A stretch of DNA of 62,739 bases from Nostoc sp. TH1S01 (GCA_018993265.1 JAGKSW010000025.1:1-62739); one strand, 5' to 3'. Shown: positions 1-8,631, counted from the stretch's first letter. Program-made: numbers and translations. The notes: generated from the sequence alone by a model not told the origin.

Positions 1-20
1 AATTCTTAACCGAGAAGTAT

Positions 21-44
21 TGCGTTACATGTAACGTCTCTACA
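21..44. repeat. Palindromic dispersed-type repeat at the window edge
   Basis: A perfect 14-bp palindrome, CGTTACATGTAACG, lies at 23-36 and is followed by GTCTCTACA. This looks like one and a half arms of the 'gtctctac' palindromic repeats common between genes in Nostocales. The segment also fits TGT-N9-ACA loosely (30-44), a weak NtcA-like spacing, but no -10 box is correctly placed, so I read it as a repeat. The rest of 45-245, upstream of the NADH dehydrogenase gene, shows nothing else I can name. Confidence 0.4.
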
Positions 45-245
45 TAGTTTTAGGTTTTACGCTTGTACCTCATGTACTCAAAATATGCTGTATCAATGTC
101 ATATCTATCACTTTGTGATTGTAGCCTGGCTTACCTTTATGTTTTTTTCATTTGTGCAGAGTGAACAGAAACATATATGACAAGTTTGATACATATTTGT
201 TAAGAATAGTTACAGCACCCGTAACACTAGGAAATATTTCTTCTT

Positions 246-1607
246 ATGGTAGACTCCCTTGAGAATAACCCACCGCATCAAGTTGTGATTATTGGTGGCG
301 GCTTTGGTGGACTGTATGCAGCAAAGGCATTAGCTAAGGCTAAAGTAGACGTAACGTTGATTGACAAACGTAATTTTCACTTGTTTCAACCATTGCTGTA
401 CCAAGTTGCTACAGGTACACTATCTCCGGCTGATATTTCCTCACCGTTGCGTTCGGTTCTAAGCAAAAGCAAAAATACAAAAGTCTTGTTGGGAGAAGTG
501 AATGATATAGATCCCCAGACACAGCAAGTTTTTTTGGGTGATCAAGCGATACCATACGATACATTAATAGTGGCTACAGGTGCCAAGCATTCCTATTTTG
601 GTAAAGATAACTGGGAAGATTTTGCTCCTGGTTTAAAAACTGTAGAAGATGCAATTGAAATGCGTCGCCGGATTTTCTCGGCGTTTGAAGCAGCAGAAAA
701 AGAAACTGACCCTGAAAAACGTCGGGCTTGGTTAACCTTTGTAATTGTGGGTGGTGGCCCTACCGGGGTAGAATTAGCAGGTGCGATCGCTGAACTTGCT
801 TATCAAACTCTCAGAGAAGATTTCCGCAACATCGATACATCTGAGGCGAGAGTTTTACTTTTAGAAGGACTAGATCGGATTCTTCCACCTTTTGCACCAG
901 AATTATCCCAACAAGCAGAAGCATCTTTACAGCAATTGGGTGTTAGCGTTCAAACAAAAACTTTAGTCACCAACATTGAAAACGATATTGTTACCCTCAA
1001 ACAAGGTGATGAAGTCAAAGAAATTGCTGCCAAAACAGTATTATGGGCAGCAGGTGTGAAAGCTTCAGCAATGGGACAAGTTTTAGCAGAACGCACAGGT
1101 GCAGAATGCGATCGTGCCGGACGAGTTGTTGTTGAACCAGACTTAAGCATTAAAGGTTATCCCAATATTCATGTAGTTGGTGACTTAGCAAACTTCTCGC
1201 ATCAAAATGGTAAACCTCTTCCTGGTGTTGCACCAGTAGCTATGCAAGAGGGAGAATATGTTGCCAAGTTAATTAAGGAAAAAATCAAAGGTAATATTTT
1301 ACCTGCTTTCAACTATAGCGATCGTGGCAGTTTAGCCATGATTGGGCAGAATTTAGCTGTTGTGGATTTAGGCTTTATCAAACTCAAAGGTTTCTTTGCT
1401 TGGCTATTTTGGCTCTTGATTCATATCTACTTCTTAATTGAGTTTGATAACAAACTCGTCGTGATGATTCAGTGGGTTTGGAACTATATCACCCGTAAAC
1501 GTGGCGCAAGATTGATTACTGGAAAAGAAGCTTTGGCACAAGTAGGAAATGAAGCGCCTAGTACCTATTACAAAGCCACGCCACCAAGACAAACAGTCAA
1601 CGCCTAA
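246..1607 (+). CDS. Type II NAD(P)H dehydrogenase (NDH-2), FAD-dependent
   Basis: This 453-residue protein is a single-subunit, non-proton-pumping NAD(P)H:quinone oxidoreductase, peripheral on thylakoid or plasma membrane. An N-terminal Rossmann motif for FAD (IIGGGFGGLYAA, residues about 15-26) and a second dinucleotide motif for NAD(P)H (VGGGPTGVELAG, about 167-178) give the usual order. The second FAD contact region with GDLA (about 316) is present. A hydrophobic, aromatic C-terminal stretch (about 375-420) fits the membrane-anchoring helices of the family. Length is typical. The ATG at 246 is the first start in frame. Cyanobacteria carry several paralogues (ndbA, ndbB, ndbC); I cannot say which this is. 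It stands alone, followed by a repeat-rich gap. Confidence 0.93.
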   Translation: MVDSLENNPPHQVVIIGGGFGGLYAAKALAKAKVDVTLIDKRNFHLFQPLLYQVATGTLSPADISSPLRSVLSKSKNTKVLLGEVNDIDPQTQQVFLGDQAIPYDTLIVATGAKHSYFGKDNWEDFAPGLKTVEDAIEMRRRIFSAFEAAEKETDPEKRRAWLTFVIVGGGPTGVELAGAIAELAYQTLREDFRNIDTSEARVLLLEGLDRILPPFAPELSQQAEASLQQLGVSVQTKTLVTNIENDIVTLKQGDEVKEIAAKTVLWAAGVKASAMGQVLAERTGAECDRAGRVVVEPDLSIKGYPNIHVVGDLANFSHQNGKPLPGVAPVAMQEGEYVAKLIKEKIKGNILPAFNYSDRGSLAMIGQNLAVVDLGFIKLKGFFAWLFWLLIHIYFLIEFDNKLVVMIQWVWNYITRKRGARLITGKEALAQVGNEAPSTYYKATPPRQTVNA

Positions 1608-1948
1608 AAAGGTAGGACTTCCGCACCAACATTGTCTGTAGAGATTGGGTTTAGGAGTGAAAGGGTATGGGGTGTAAGAGTTTTGGATACATACACCCCT
1701 ATACACATGTCTTGAACCTAGCCAAGACGAATGGAATTCGCGCGCCACTTGCTTCAAGTCGGGAAACCCGCCCAACGCAGTGGCTTGGCTATAAAAACGA
1801 AGTCCGCCTTCGCGGACTAATTGAAAATCAAGGGTTTTGAACCCGCGAAGGCGGGTTTTGTCTGTGTAGCCGCGACTTCAGTCGTTTGGTTCAAGATGTG
1901 AATATACCCTTTCACCCTTACCTATGATGATTTTTCGCTGTTCCCTTT
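1608..1948. repeat. Mosaic of dispersed repeats downstream of NDH-2
   Basis: No gene is visible here. Three repeat modules can be read. 1613-1700 resembles 11253-11340 (TAGGACTT, then a shared 'gagattg-gtttagg-gtg' core). 1748-1786 carries TTGCTTCAAGTCGGGAAACC followed by CGCCCAACGCA, also found in the array at 20375-20505. 1800-1904 has a strong hairpin (GTCCGCCTTCGCGGAC, 1802-1817), a second one (AACCCGCGAAGGCGGGTT), and a tail ending CGACTTCAGTCG that recurs at 37641-37713. These look like nested, non-coding, REP-like elements. Confidence 0.7.
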
Positions 1949-2344
1949 TTAACAATCATTAGATAGTACAAGTTTGGGTATCGGCAAGTTTTGATTTTCC
2001 AGCAACTCACCTGCGGAAATTTTGTTTACACTTGTTTGCTGTAATACTGTCAATAATTCGGCACTTTGGCTTAATAACTCATCTACATTAATACCGCCAT
2101 AACTATCTGGATAACGGCGTAGGCGGTTGCTACCTTCTCCGAGTAAAATAGCTGCGCCGCGCAAATTCTCATTTCTGAGATGATACAAGGCTACAGCAAT
2201 TTGGAGAATGCCCTGGTAAAAAGTTTTTTCGGGTTCGATGGCTTCGATCCACAAAGCCTCTAAAGTGTCATGACAGGCGTAAAACTGTCCAGAGTTGAAC
2301 TGTTCTACACCTTGCCAAAACTCTTGGGGCATAGTTTCGCTCAT
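1949..2344 (-). CDS. DUF309 domain-containing protein
   Basis: A 131-residue soluble helical protein of the DUF309 family, whose biochemical function is not established. The family's signature region, a His-Asp/Glu pair in a helix, is visible as FYACHDTLEALW (about residues 21-32), followed by GILQIAVALYHL and a Leu/Gly-rich helix. The start ATG overlaps the ftrC stop by four bases (ATGA), so the two genes are translationally coupled and almost certainly co-transcribed. That pairing suggests, but does not show, a link with redox regulation or chloroplast-type thioredoxin metabolism. Length is normal for cyanobacterial members. Confidence 0.85.
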   Translation of the reverse strand: MSETMPQEFWQGVEQFNSGQFYACHDTLEALWIEAIEPEKTFYQGILQIAVALYHLRNENLRGAAILLGEGSNRLRRYPDSYGGINVDELLSQSAELLTVLQQTSVNKISAGELLENQNLPIPKLVLSNDC

Positions 2345-2706
2345 GCCATGCTATCTCTTACTTCTTTAATAGTTTCGATAGAGATTTCTTGGCTTTGACC
2401 AGCAAATTCATTGTCTGGTGTTAAAAACAGCATACAATGGCATTCTTTCCGTTCTCTCATTGGCACACAAGGACAGTTCCAATATGTAGCCTTAACTTCA
2501 GCCTCTTTGTCTTCGTAGTGGCGGCAGGGACACAAAGGTGAACCTAGTTCGTCTTTATGTTTGGCTAACCCTTCAATTACCACTGCGGTAACAGAAGGTT
2601 CACTACAGAAGTACGTTCCAGTACGCTTGGCGTATTGTTCGGAAAAATGCCGCATTGCCTCTAGGCTTTTATCGCTGGAATTTGTGTTAACTTCTGATGT
2701 GATCAT
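2341..2706 (-). CDS. ftrC: Ferredoxin-thioredoxin reductase, catalytic (beta) subunit
   Basis: FtrC carries the [4Fe-4S] cluster and redox-active disulfide that pass electrons from photosynthetic ferredoxin to thioredoxins. The protein has the full family pattern: a lone Cys in TYFCSEPS, then CPC (SPLCPCRHY), CPC (WNCPCVPM) and CHC (KECHCMLF), seven cysteines in the canonical spacing. The longest open frame starts at 2760, but the 18 extra residues match nothing I know of the family. The ATG at 2706 gives the usual length of about 120 residues, starting MITSEVNTN. It is the first gene of a two-gene operon with the DUF309 gene. Confidence 0.93.
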   Translation of the reverse strand: MITSEVNTNSSDKSLEAMRHFSEQYAKRTGTYFCSEPSVTAVVIEGLAKHKDELGSPLCPCRHYEDKEAEVKATYWNCPCVPMRERKECHCMLFLTPDNEFAGQSQEISIETIKEVRDSMA

Positions 2707-2871
2707 GTGGATCGGCCGCTCATAATTTAAATATTTCTTTGCATTGTACCTCAGCCTCAAGGTGCTATTACTGGGGATATCTCCCCAACCTGAGCAGATT
2801 AAATGATGATGTTTGACAAAAACCTCAATAAATCAGCATTCATTGAAATATTGAATACATAGAATACTTAT

Positions 2872-4038
2872 TTACAATGCTTGTAAAGGTCTTTGTAGTT
2901 GAGGTTGTAAAGCTTGTTCGCTTTGCACCACAATACCAGGGCAGTCACGATTGACAACCACTGATGCTTTATCTGAGGAATTATTATTTTGCCACAAAAT
3001 CCAACGGCTGCCTTGAGGTAAAGAAGAGAGTGTCAGAGAATTTTGAGTTAACCAAATTAAAGGACTGTTTGGTATTTCTGTGGCGTTGATGTCCTCTTTA
3101 AATGTTGCCGCAGCTAGGGTTTCTAAGACTAGACGCTCGCCTTTCACCAAACTTGTTGCAGCTGTCCAGAGTTTGACAGGCATCCCCATACGCTGTGAAT
3201 AAAAGTACAAGCTAGCTGCGGCAATTACGGCTTGTTCAAAATCATCTTCTTGCCATTTACCTGCACTATCTAAGGCAATAACTATTTCTTGTCCACCTGT
3301 GACAACTTCTAACTCCCTGACTCGTAATTCACCATAACGGGCGCTAGTTCGCCAATGAATCAATCTGGTGGGGTCGCCAATGCGGTAAGGACGCAGCGAT
3401 CGCACTAATCCCGATGTCGCTGTTTGCAATGGGCGATTGATAGAATCACCTTTTTTGCTTTCTTCTTGTCCCATTTCATCAACTAACGGACAAGTGGTTA
3501 AAGGTAATACAGTCGGGTAAACAATGGCGATCGCTTCACAGTTTCGCTGACGACGACACCAAAATAAACCTAAAGGTGCGCCAGTCGCTAATTCAACATT
3601 GTGCCAACGATAAATACCTCGACGCTGGGTCGGGAGATAATAAATCCAACGGTAACTATTTTTACTCGGAATAACTTCTATTGCCTGTTTGATTGGCTCA
3701 CCCAAAACAAAAGGCAAAATATCCTCGACTTGCAGCAAACTCACAGATTGTGCTGTGGGATTATGGATTTCTAATTCTACAGTCAAGTCATCCCCAGCCG
3801 AGACAGGCTGAATAGGACTGCGAGTAATAGTTAAACCAACAAGCGATCGCGGTGGTAAAACTGCTGCTACTACTAACACTGCCACACTCACACCGCTAAT
3901 AGCATATAGCCAACCCGCCATTGTATTGACAGCCGCGCCAAAAAAACAAATAGCAATTCCCGCAAGCACCCAACCGCCGTATGTAGGTGTACTTGCCCGA
4001 TTTTCTAACCAGTTGGTGATGGGTTTTATAATTTTCAT
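2872..4038 (-). CDS. DUF58 domain-containing membrane protein
   Basis: A 388-residue protein with two adjacent hydrophobic segments near the N-terminus (about residues 20-62). An extracytoplasmic or cytoplasmic beta-rich region follows, and then the DUF58 hallmark LRPYRIGDPTRLIHWRTSAR (about residues 215-234). The C-terminal part (VIALDSAG and onward) resembles the von Willebrand A-like fold found after DUF58 motifs. DUF58 proteins usually sit beside MoxR-type AAA ATPases and transglutaminase-like proteins. Neither is adjacent here, so the gene is orphaned from its usual operon. The start ATG at 4038 is clear. Its molecular role is unknown. Confidence 0.88.
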   Translation of the reverse strand: MKIIKPITNWLENRASTPTYGGWVLAGIAICFFGAAVNTMAGWLYAISGVSVAVLVVAAVLPPRSLVGLTITRSPIQPVSAGDDLTVELEIHNPTAQSVSLLQVEDILPFVLGEPIKQAIEVIPSKNSYRWIYYLPTQRRGIYRWHNVELATGAPLGLFWCRRQRNCEAIAIVYPTVLPLTTCPLVDEMGQEESKKGDSINRPLQTATSGLVRSLRPYRIGDPTRLIHWRTSARYGELRVRELEVVTGGQEIVIALDSAGKWQEDDFEQAVIAAASLYFYSQRMGMPVKLWTAATSLVKGERLVLETLAAATFKEDINATEIPNSPLIWLTQNSLTLSSLPQGSRWILWQNNNSSDKASVVVNRDCPGIVVQSEQALQPQLQRPLQAL

Positions 4039-4052
4039 GTTTCTTTTTTAAC

Positions 4053-4265
4053 CCAACATCACCGGAAGTTCACAGTGGTGATGAGATCATTTCAGTAGCA
4101 GAAGTCAACTGGAAACCTGCACTTAACCTAATTCATGTTGTGATGTACAATCCGTTTTTTGCAGGGCCGACACGTGACAAATTGGATGTACCTTATATCA
4201 AAAAAGTAATTCAAGAAGCACTGCGCGAACCTTTATGTGAGCAAAATGGTATAACCTTGGTTTAA
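4053..4265 (+). pseudogene. C-terminal relic of an unidentified protein-coding gene
   Basis: A stretch between the DUF58 gene and the rhomboid gene reads as convincing protein in one frame for about 70 codons, ending at TAA 4263-4265. It contains ...AEVNWKPALNLIHVVMY and ...DVPYIKKVIQEALREPLCEQ. No ATG or GTG start with a ribosome-binding site precedes it, the frame closes at a stop near 4029, and its beginning runs into the divergent DUF58 start region. Codon use and amino-acid pattern look coding, so I read this as the surviving 3' end of a decayed gene. I do not recognise the family. Confidence 0.45.
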
Positions 4266-4361
4266 AAGGCAGATATTAATATTCCAGCCAAGAGGTAGAA
4301 GAAACTACAGGCGATATTCAGTAATTTGAGGCTAGTTGCTCAAAAATCAGGAAAAACGTCC

Positions 4362-5081
4362 GTGGTTCCCATTAAAGATAATAATCCTACACAAATTACC
4401 CCTTATGTAACTTATGGCTTAATAGCCGCTAATGTTCTGGCTTTTCTTTATGAAAGTAGCCTTCCGCCGCAAGCATTAGATGGCTTTTTACACCTTGCGG
4501 CTGTAGTTCCTCGCGAACTTAGCTTAAGCTTTGCTGGTGTTTCTGTACATCAACCAGTACCAGAGTGGGCTACTTTAATCACCTCACAATTTTTGCATGG
4601 TGGCTTATTACACTTAGCTGGTAATATGTTGTTTCTCTGGATATTTGGTAACAACGTTGAAGACAAATTAGGTCATGCCAAATACTTATTGTTTTATTTA
4701 GCTTGCGGTGTTTTAGCGTCTTTGACTCAGTGGTATTTCTCCCAAAATTCTAACATTCCGTCGTTGGGGGCTAGTGGTGCGATCGCAGGAGTGATGGGTG
4801 CATACATTCTCCGTTTCCCCAAAGCGGAAATTCTTGGTGTTGTACCTTTAGGAATTTTCTTCCCGACTTTCCGGGTTCCCGCCTACTTCTTTTTAGGATT
4901 TTGGTTTCTTCAACAATCTTTCTACGGACTTGCCAGTTTAGAAACCCCTACTAATATTGGTATGGAAAGTGGCGGTATTGCTTACTGGGCCCACGCAGGT
5001 GGTTTCATCTTTGGGGCTATTCTTGGGCCAATTTTAGGTTTGTTTAGCGACAAAACTCCCGAAGAATCGTGGTACAGCTAA
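4362..5081 (+). CDS. Rhomboid family intramembrane serine protease (first of tandem pair)
   Basis: A 239-residue polytopic protein of the rhomboid family, which cleaves transmembrane substrates within the bilayer. The catalytic serine lies in SLGASGAIAGVMGAY and the partner histidine in YWAHAGGFIFG. The family motif LLHLAGNMLFLWIFGNNVED is present. About six membrane segments are visible. The frame is open from a TTG at 4326, but I prefer the GTG at 4362. It has AGGAAAAAC directly upstream, and the second rhomboid starts at a GTG behind the same AGGAAAAAC, giving aligned N-termini (VPIKDNNPTQITPYVTYG versus FPLYDENPTRITPYFTYG). The substrate is unknown. Confidence 0.9.
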   Translation: MVPIKDNNPTQITPYVTYGLIAANVLAFLYESSLPPQALDGFLHLAAVVPRELSLSFAGVSVHQPVPEWATLITSQFLHGGLLHLAGNMLFLWIFGNNVEDKLGHAKYLLFYLACGVLASLTQWYFSQNSNIPSLGASGAIAGVMGAYILRFPKAEILGVVPLGIFFPTFRVPAYFFLGFWFLQQSFYGLASLETPTNIGMESGGIAYWAHAGGFIFGAILGPILGLFSDKTPEESWYS

Positions 5082-5207
5082 TACAATTTTGGATTTTGGC
5101 AAGGAATACTCCCTACTCCCTATTTTCACAGGTGCAATCTTCAAAATTTTTCAACTGCCAGCTACACAAGCTATATTGCAGTTAATTGATAATTAGGAAA
5201 AACACCT

Positions 5208-5885
5208 GTGTTTCCACTCTATGACGAAAATCCGACGCGAATCACACCGTATTTCACTTACGGTCTGATTGGCATGAATGTTTTAGTTTTTCTTCATGAA
5301 GTGAGTTTGTCTAATGCCCAGTTGAATTTATTTTTCAGTGAGTATGCTGTAGTACCCAGAGAATTAACCTACAACTTTGATGGAGAGTGGATCACTTTAA
5401 TTACATCACAGTTTCTCCACGGTGGTTGGTGGCACTTAATATCAAATATGGTGTTCCTGTGGGTCTTTGGCAACAATATTGAAGACAGATTAGGTCATTT
5501 CAAATATCTAATTTTTTATTTGGCTTGCGGTGCTTTAGCCGCTTTGTGTCAGTGGGCGATAGGAATGGATTCTCCAATTCCGTCCTTGGGGGCTAGTGGC
5601 GCAATTTCCGGAGTTTTAGGCGCATATCTCATTCGTTTTCCTCATGCCAGAATTACAACCTTAGTTTTCTTAGGTTTTTTTGTCACTACAATTAGCGTTC
5701 CTGCACTGGTAGTCATTGGCATTTTCTTTGTGCAGAATGTAATATCTGGTCTTGCGAGTCTCCAAGCAGCTGCCCACATGAGTGTCCAAACTGGGGGAGT
5801 TGCTTATTGGGCGCACATTGGTGGTTTCGTTTTCGGAGTCATACTTGCGCCGTTGTTTGGTTTATTTAAACGTGACTATGAATAA
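5208..5885 (+). CDS. Rhomboid family intramembrane serine protease (second of tandem pair)
   Basis: A 225-residue paralogue of the preceding gene, 126 bp downstream and on the same strand. Catalytic Ser (SLGASGAISGVLGAY) and His (YWAHIGGFVFG) are both kept, as is the loop motif WWHLISNMVFLWVFGNNIED, so both copies look active. It differs by deletion of a short loop after AVVPREL and by replacement of the segment after the Ser helix (HARITTLVFLGFFVTT). The start is GTG 5208 behind AGGAAAAAC. Divergence with conserved active sites suggests an old duplication with different substrate preference. Confidence 0.9.
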   Translation: MFPLYDENPTRITPYFTYGLIGMNVLVFLHEVSLSNAQLNLFFSEYAVVPRELTYNFDGEWITLITSQFLHGGWWHLISNMVFLWVFGNNIEDRLGHFKYLIFYLACGALAALCQWAIGMDSPIPSLGASGAISGVLGAYLIRFPHARITTLVFLGFFVTTISVPALVVIGIFFVQNVISGLASLQAAAHMSVQTGGVAYWAHIGGFVFGVILAPLFGLFKRDYE

Positions 5886-5897
5886 CCTCTTGACAAC

Positions 5898-6059
5898 TCA
5901 CTGCCCTAAAAGTGCGGTGATTCTTGGGCTGAATCTTGCCTCCACCAACAATGTTGATTTTGGTCTTACAGTCTCATATCGAGTCCGAAACACATCTCCC
6001 GATATGCCCCACTTATGGACTACTCCCCAAGCGTAACTTTCCTTGTGTCCCAAGGTAGT
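5898..6059 (-). pseudogene. Coding-like relic, family not identified
   Basis: In the 553-bp gap after the second rhomboid, the minus strand has about 53 codons of plausible protein with no proper start. It opens after a TAA at 6060-6062 and ends at TGA 5898-5900. It reads LGHKESYAWGVVHKWGISGD and continues ...RTRYETVRPKSTLLVEARF. Upstream the frame is broken by stops. This looks like the C-terminal end of a decayed gene, perhaps mobile-element cargo given the hairpin at 6208-6224, but I cannot name the family. Confidence 0.35.
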
Positions 6060-6129
6060 TTATTCAATTTCTATTTGCGTCCTTGCAGTTTGGATTTACT
6101 TTTACACCATTGACTGTTAGTAATTTCAG

Positions 6130-6260
6130 GATCACGGAGTAGGACGTTTTACCTGTTTCCTCATCGTTCCTGCGGTCATCGACCTATTAGTATTTTACCA
6201 TACAAAGTCGCCCTAGAAGGGCGAGGTTTTAAACCCAATTTTTCGATAACAAAGTGCTGA
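6130..6260. mobile_element. Possible right-end remnant of an IS200/IS605-like element
   Basis: A compact hairpin, TCGCCC-TAGAA-GGGCGA (6208-6224), is followed by GGTTTTAAACCCA, itself a small palindrome. Hairpins of this shape are typical of the subterminal ends of IS200/IS605-family elements, recognised as single strands. No intact TnpA or TnpB gene is present nearby, so at most an end is left. The assignment rests on shape and on general resemblance only. 6270-6438 is otherwise featureless apart from a short TGAAGTA-type array at 6350-6375. Confidence 0.25.
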
Positions 6261-6438
6261 GTGGGCAGGGGGAATTGGAAAAGATTCTTCTCCTGCCTTT
6301 TACTATCAGTTTTGCCCTGGACAAGATATGACTAGTACAAAAAGGCTGAAGTATGAAGTCTGAAGTATGAAATGAAAAAACCCTCATAGTGAGCTTTTCA
6401 GCAATTTATAATAGGTGCTTTATTTCCGCCGTACTGTA

Positions 6439-8631
6439 CTAGTTGTAAGTATTATTCACACCTGCGGAAACTTGGTCAGTTTCTTCAGCAATTGTTGATT
6501 CTGGTTCTGATGAAGATGTGGGTAAGGGTTGTGTAGTTTCTGGTAAAGGAACTTCAATATCAGTACCATTGATAATCACCCCCAATAATCCCAGTTCAGC
6601 TTCTTGTAATTGATCGATCGCTTCACCTAACATATTCTCTTGTGTATAGTTTGGTCGCGCTACCAGAACTATGCCATCGCTGTACGGCTGAATCAACAAA
6701 GGATCATTAGAGTAACTTAAGGGGCTAGTATCTAAAATCACTAAATCATAACGCTCACGGGCATCTTCCATCAGCCTTCGCATTTCGCTAGATTCGATAA
6801 TAGCTGGGGACTGCCGCACAGGGCCAGGGCTAGGAATAATGTATAAATTTTCAACATCAGGCACCAAGCGAATACAATCACTCAAGCTGGCATAATAACG
6901 TAAAGGTTCAATAGTCGCTTCGGGGTCAAGAGTAACTTTCAAGGATGCAGCCCGCGAAGGCGATCGCAAATCAGTTTCAATAATTAAGGTACGTTTCCCA
7001 GCACGAGCGCAAGCTACACCCAAGTTGTAAGCACTGACTGTTTTTCCTTCTTGAGCGCCAGTACTAGCAATTAGTAGTATCTTGACATCTTTACCAGCCA
7101 GACGACGTAAGTTACTGCGGAATTTTTCATAAAACTCTAAATAAGGCGAGTCAGGGGAAAATACCACTGGTACTGCATCTGGCGCTAAATTATCCACTGG
7201 CATTACAGGAATTTCGCCCAATAATACAACTTCCCGTTGTTTGAGACTGTCGCGGATATCCTCTTGGGTTTTGAATGTACCTTCTAGGGAACCCAACAAA
7301 AATATCACGCCACCACCCACCAACAATCCTAAGAAACCACCAATTCCTAAAGTAGCTGGCACACTCTTGACTTTTATGGGTTCGGGAATGATACTCGGTG
7401 AGCGGGCAATAGTCAAGCTACTAACAGTTTCTGCCTCTGCGGTTTTAGAATCGGTGAGTTTGGCTTGCATTTGGTCGTAAACAGCTTTTTTCAGAGCGAC
7501 TTCCTGTTCTAACCGCGATCGCTCTAATTGTTTGTTAGGTATTAAAGAATACTCCTGCCGGAGTCGGACTTCTTCGCGGATTTGCTGTGCTAACTGTTGT
7601 TGTAGTGTATCCCGTTGGGTTTGCAGTGTCACCATTTGATTCGCTAACCCTTGTCTGGCTGGGTCTAAATTACTTTGAGCGCGAATCCCAGAAATATTTC
7701 CGGCAAAAGGTGCGGCTGCGCCATTACCCCCAATCACTTCGTTCGCACGCTGTTGAATTAATTGCTCTGTGGCTTCTTTTTGACGATACAACTGAATCAT
7801 CGTCGGATGTTCAGGTCGCAAATCTTTCCGCAGCAAAGCGATTTGCGATTCTGTTTGATATAGCTGTGTTCGCAAATTATTCAGAATTGGGTCAGCACTT
7901 AAAGCCGAAGAAACATAAGCTTGATTGACATCTAAACCTAACTTTGCTCGCAAACTGCGAATTTGAGCATCAATGCCGGCAATATTTAATTCAATTTGCC
8001 GTTGTTGATTTTGGCTGTTAGTAACGGCTGCTAATAAACTACCATTCTCTGCTGATAATATTGCGGGACGTTCACGGCGATCGTACTGTTCTAATCTTTT
8101 TTCCGCTGTTTGTAATTCTGCTTTTGCCTGGGGTACACGTTCTTCGATTTTTTGAATAATTGCTTTTAATCGCCCCGTATTAATCTCAGTACTCAGCTTG
8201 ATCATTGCTTGCATCAATTCCTGTACCACCTCTTGAGCGCGCTTCGGATCAGTATCTTTATACTTCAGCTCAATAATTGTGGATACAGCTTCCCCCGGCT
8301 TAGCTTTTTCTGGTAATTTTAAGGCGACATTTGTACCTATAGTTTTCGGCTTCACATTAACTTTTGTGGCTACAGCTTCAATAATCTGGTCTGAGAGCAA
8401 AGCAGCCTCGCTTAATTCCTGTCCTTGTTGCTGAATTTCATTACCTGTTAGCGAAAATGAAACTGGTGGACGATTATAAGTCAGTGCGCCATCTGCTATG
8501 TAGTTTGTTGGTGGATCTGGTTGTACAGCTACCACGGTCGACCCTGCGACTACTAGAGCAAAACTAGCTAGTCCAATCCACTTGTACTTCTCGAATGCAA
8601 TTAGATAGCGTTTAACAATTGGTGGGGTCAT
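6439..8631 (-). CDS. Wzc-like polysaccharide copolymerase / tyrosine autokinase
   Basis: A 730-residue inner-membrane protein that regulates chain length and export of surface polysaccharide. The order is a Wzz-type N-terminal membrane segment (about 18-36), a long coiled-coil periplasmic region (about 150-400, including RPEHPTMIQLYRQ), a second membrane helix (about 425-447), and a cytoplasmic P-loop ATPase. Walker A is ASTGAQEGKT, Walker A' is TLIIETDLRSP and Walker B is YDLVILDTSPL. The C-terminal tail lacks the usual cluster of tyrosines (only the penultimate residue is Tyr), so autophosphorylation is doubtful. It lies downstream of the Wza-like gene, its usual partner. Confidence 0.88.
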   Translation of the reverse strand: MTPPIVKRYLIAFEKYKWIGLASFALVVAGSTVVAVQPDPPTNYIADGALTYNRPPVSFSLTGNEIQQQGQELSEAALLSDQIIEAVATKVNVKPKTIGTNVALKLPEKAKPGEAVSTIIELKYKDTDPKRAQEVVQELMQAMIKLSTEINTGRLKAIIQKIEERVPQAKAELQTAEKRLEQYDRRERPAILSAENGSLLAAVTNSQNQQRQIELNIAGIDAQIRSLRAKLGLDVNQAYVSSALSADPILNNLRTQLYQTESQIALLRKDLRPEHPTMIQLYRQKEATEQLIQQRANEVIGGNGAAAPFAGNISGIRAQSNLDPARQGLANQMVTLQTQRDTLQQQLAQQIREEVRLRQEYSLIPNKQLERSRLEQEVALKKAVYDQMQAKLTDSKTAEAETVSSLTIARSPSIIPEPIKVKSVPATLGIGGFLGLLVGGGVIFLLGSLEGTFKTQEDIRDSLKQREVVLLGEIPVMPVDNLAPDAVPVVFSPDSPYLEFYEKFRSNLRRLAGKDVKILLIASTGAQEGKTVSAYNLGVACARAGKRTLIIETDLRSPSRAASLKVTLDPEATIEPLRYYASLSDCIRLVPDVENLYIIPSPGPVRQSPAIIESSEMRRLMEDARERYDLVILDTSPLSYSNDPLLIQPYSDGIVLVARPNYTQENMLGEAIDQLQEAELGLLGVIINGTDIEVPLPETTQPLPTSSSEPESTIAEETDQVSAGVNNTYN

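Noticed and set aside
30-44. TGT-N9-ACA upstream of the NDH-2 gene as an NtcA site
   Set aside because: It lies in a palindromic repeat of a common family and lacks a correctly spaced -10 box.
5782-6036. Plus-strand frame overlapping the end of the second rhomboid gene
   Set aside because: It runs through the rhomboid gene in another frame and lacks a ribosome-binding site. The opposite strand of 5898-6059 looks more protein-like.
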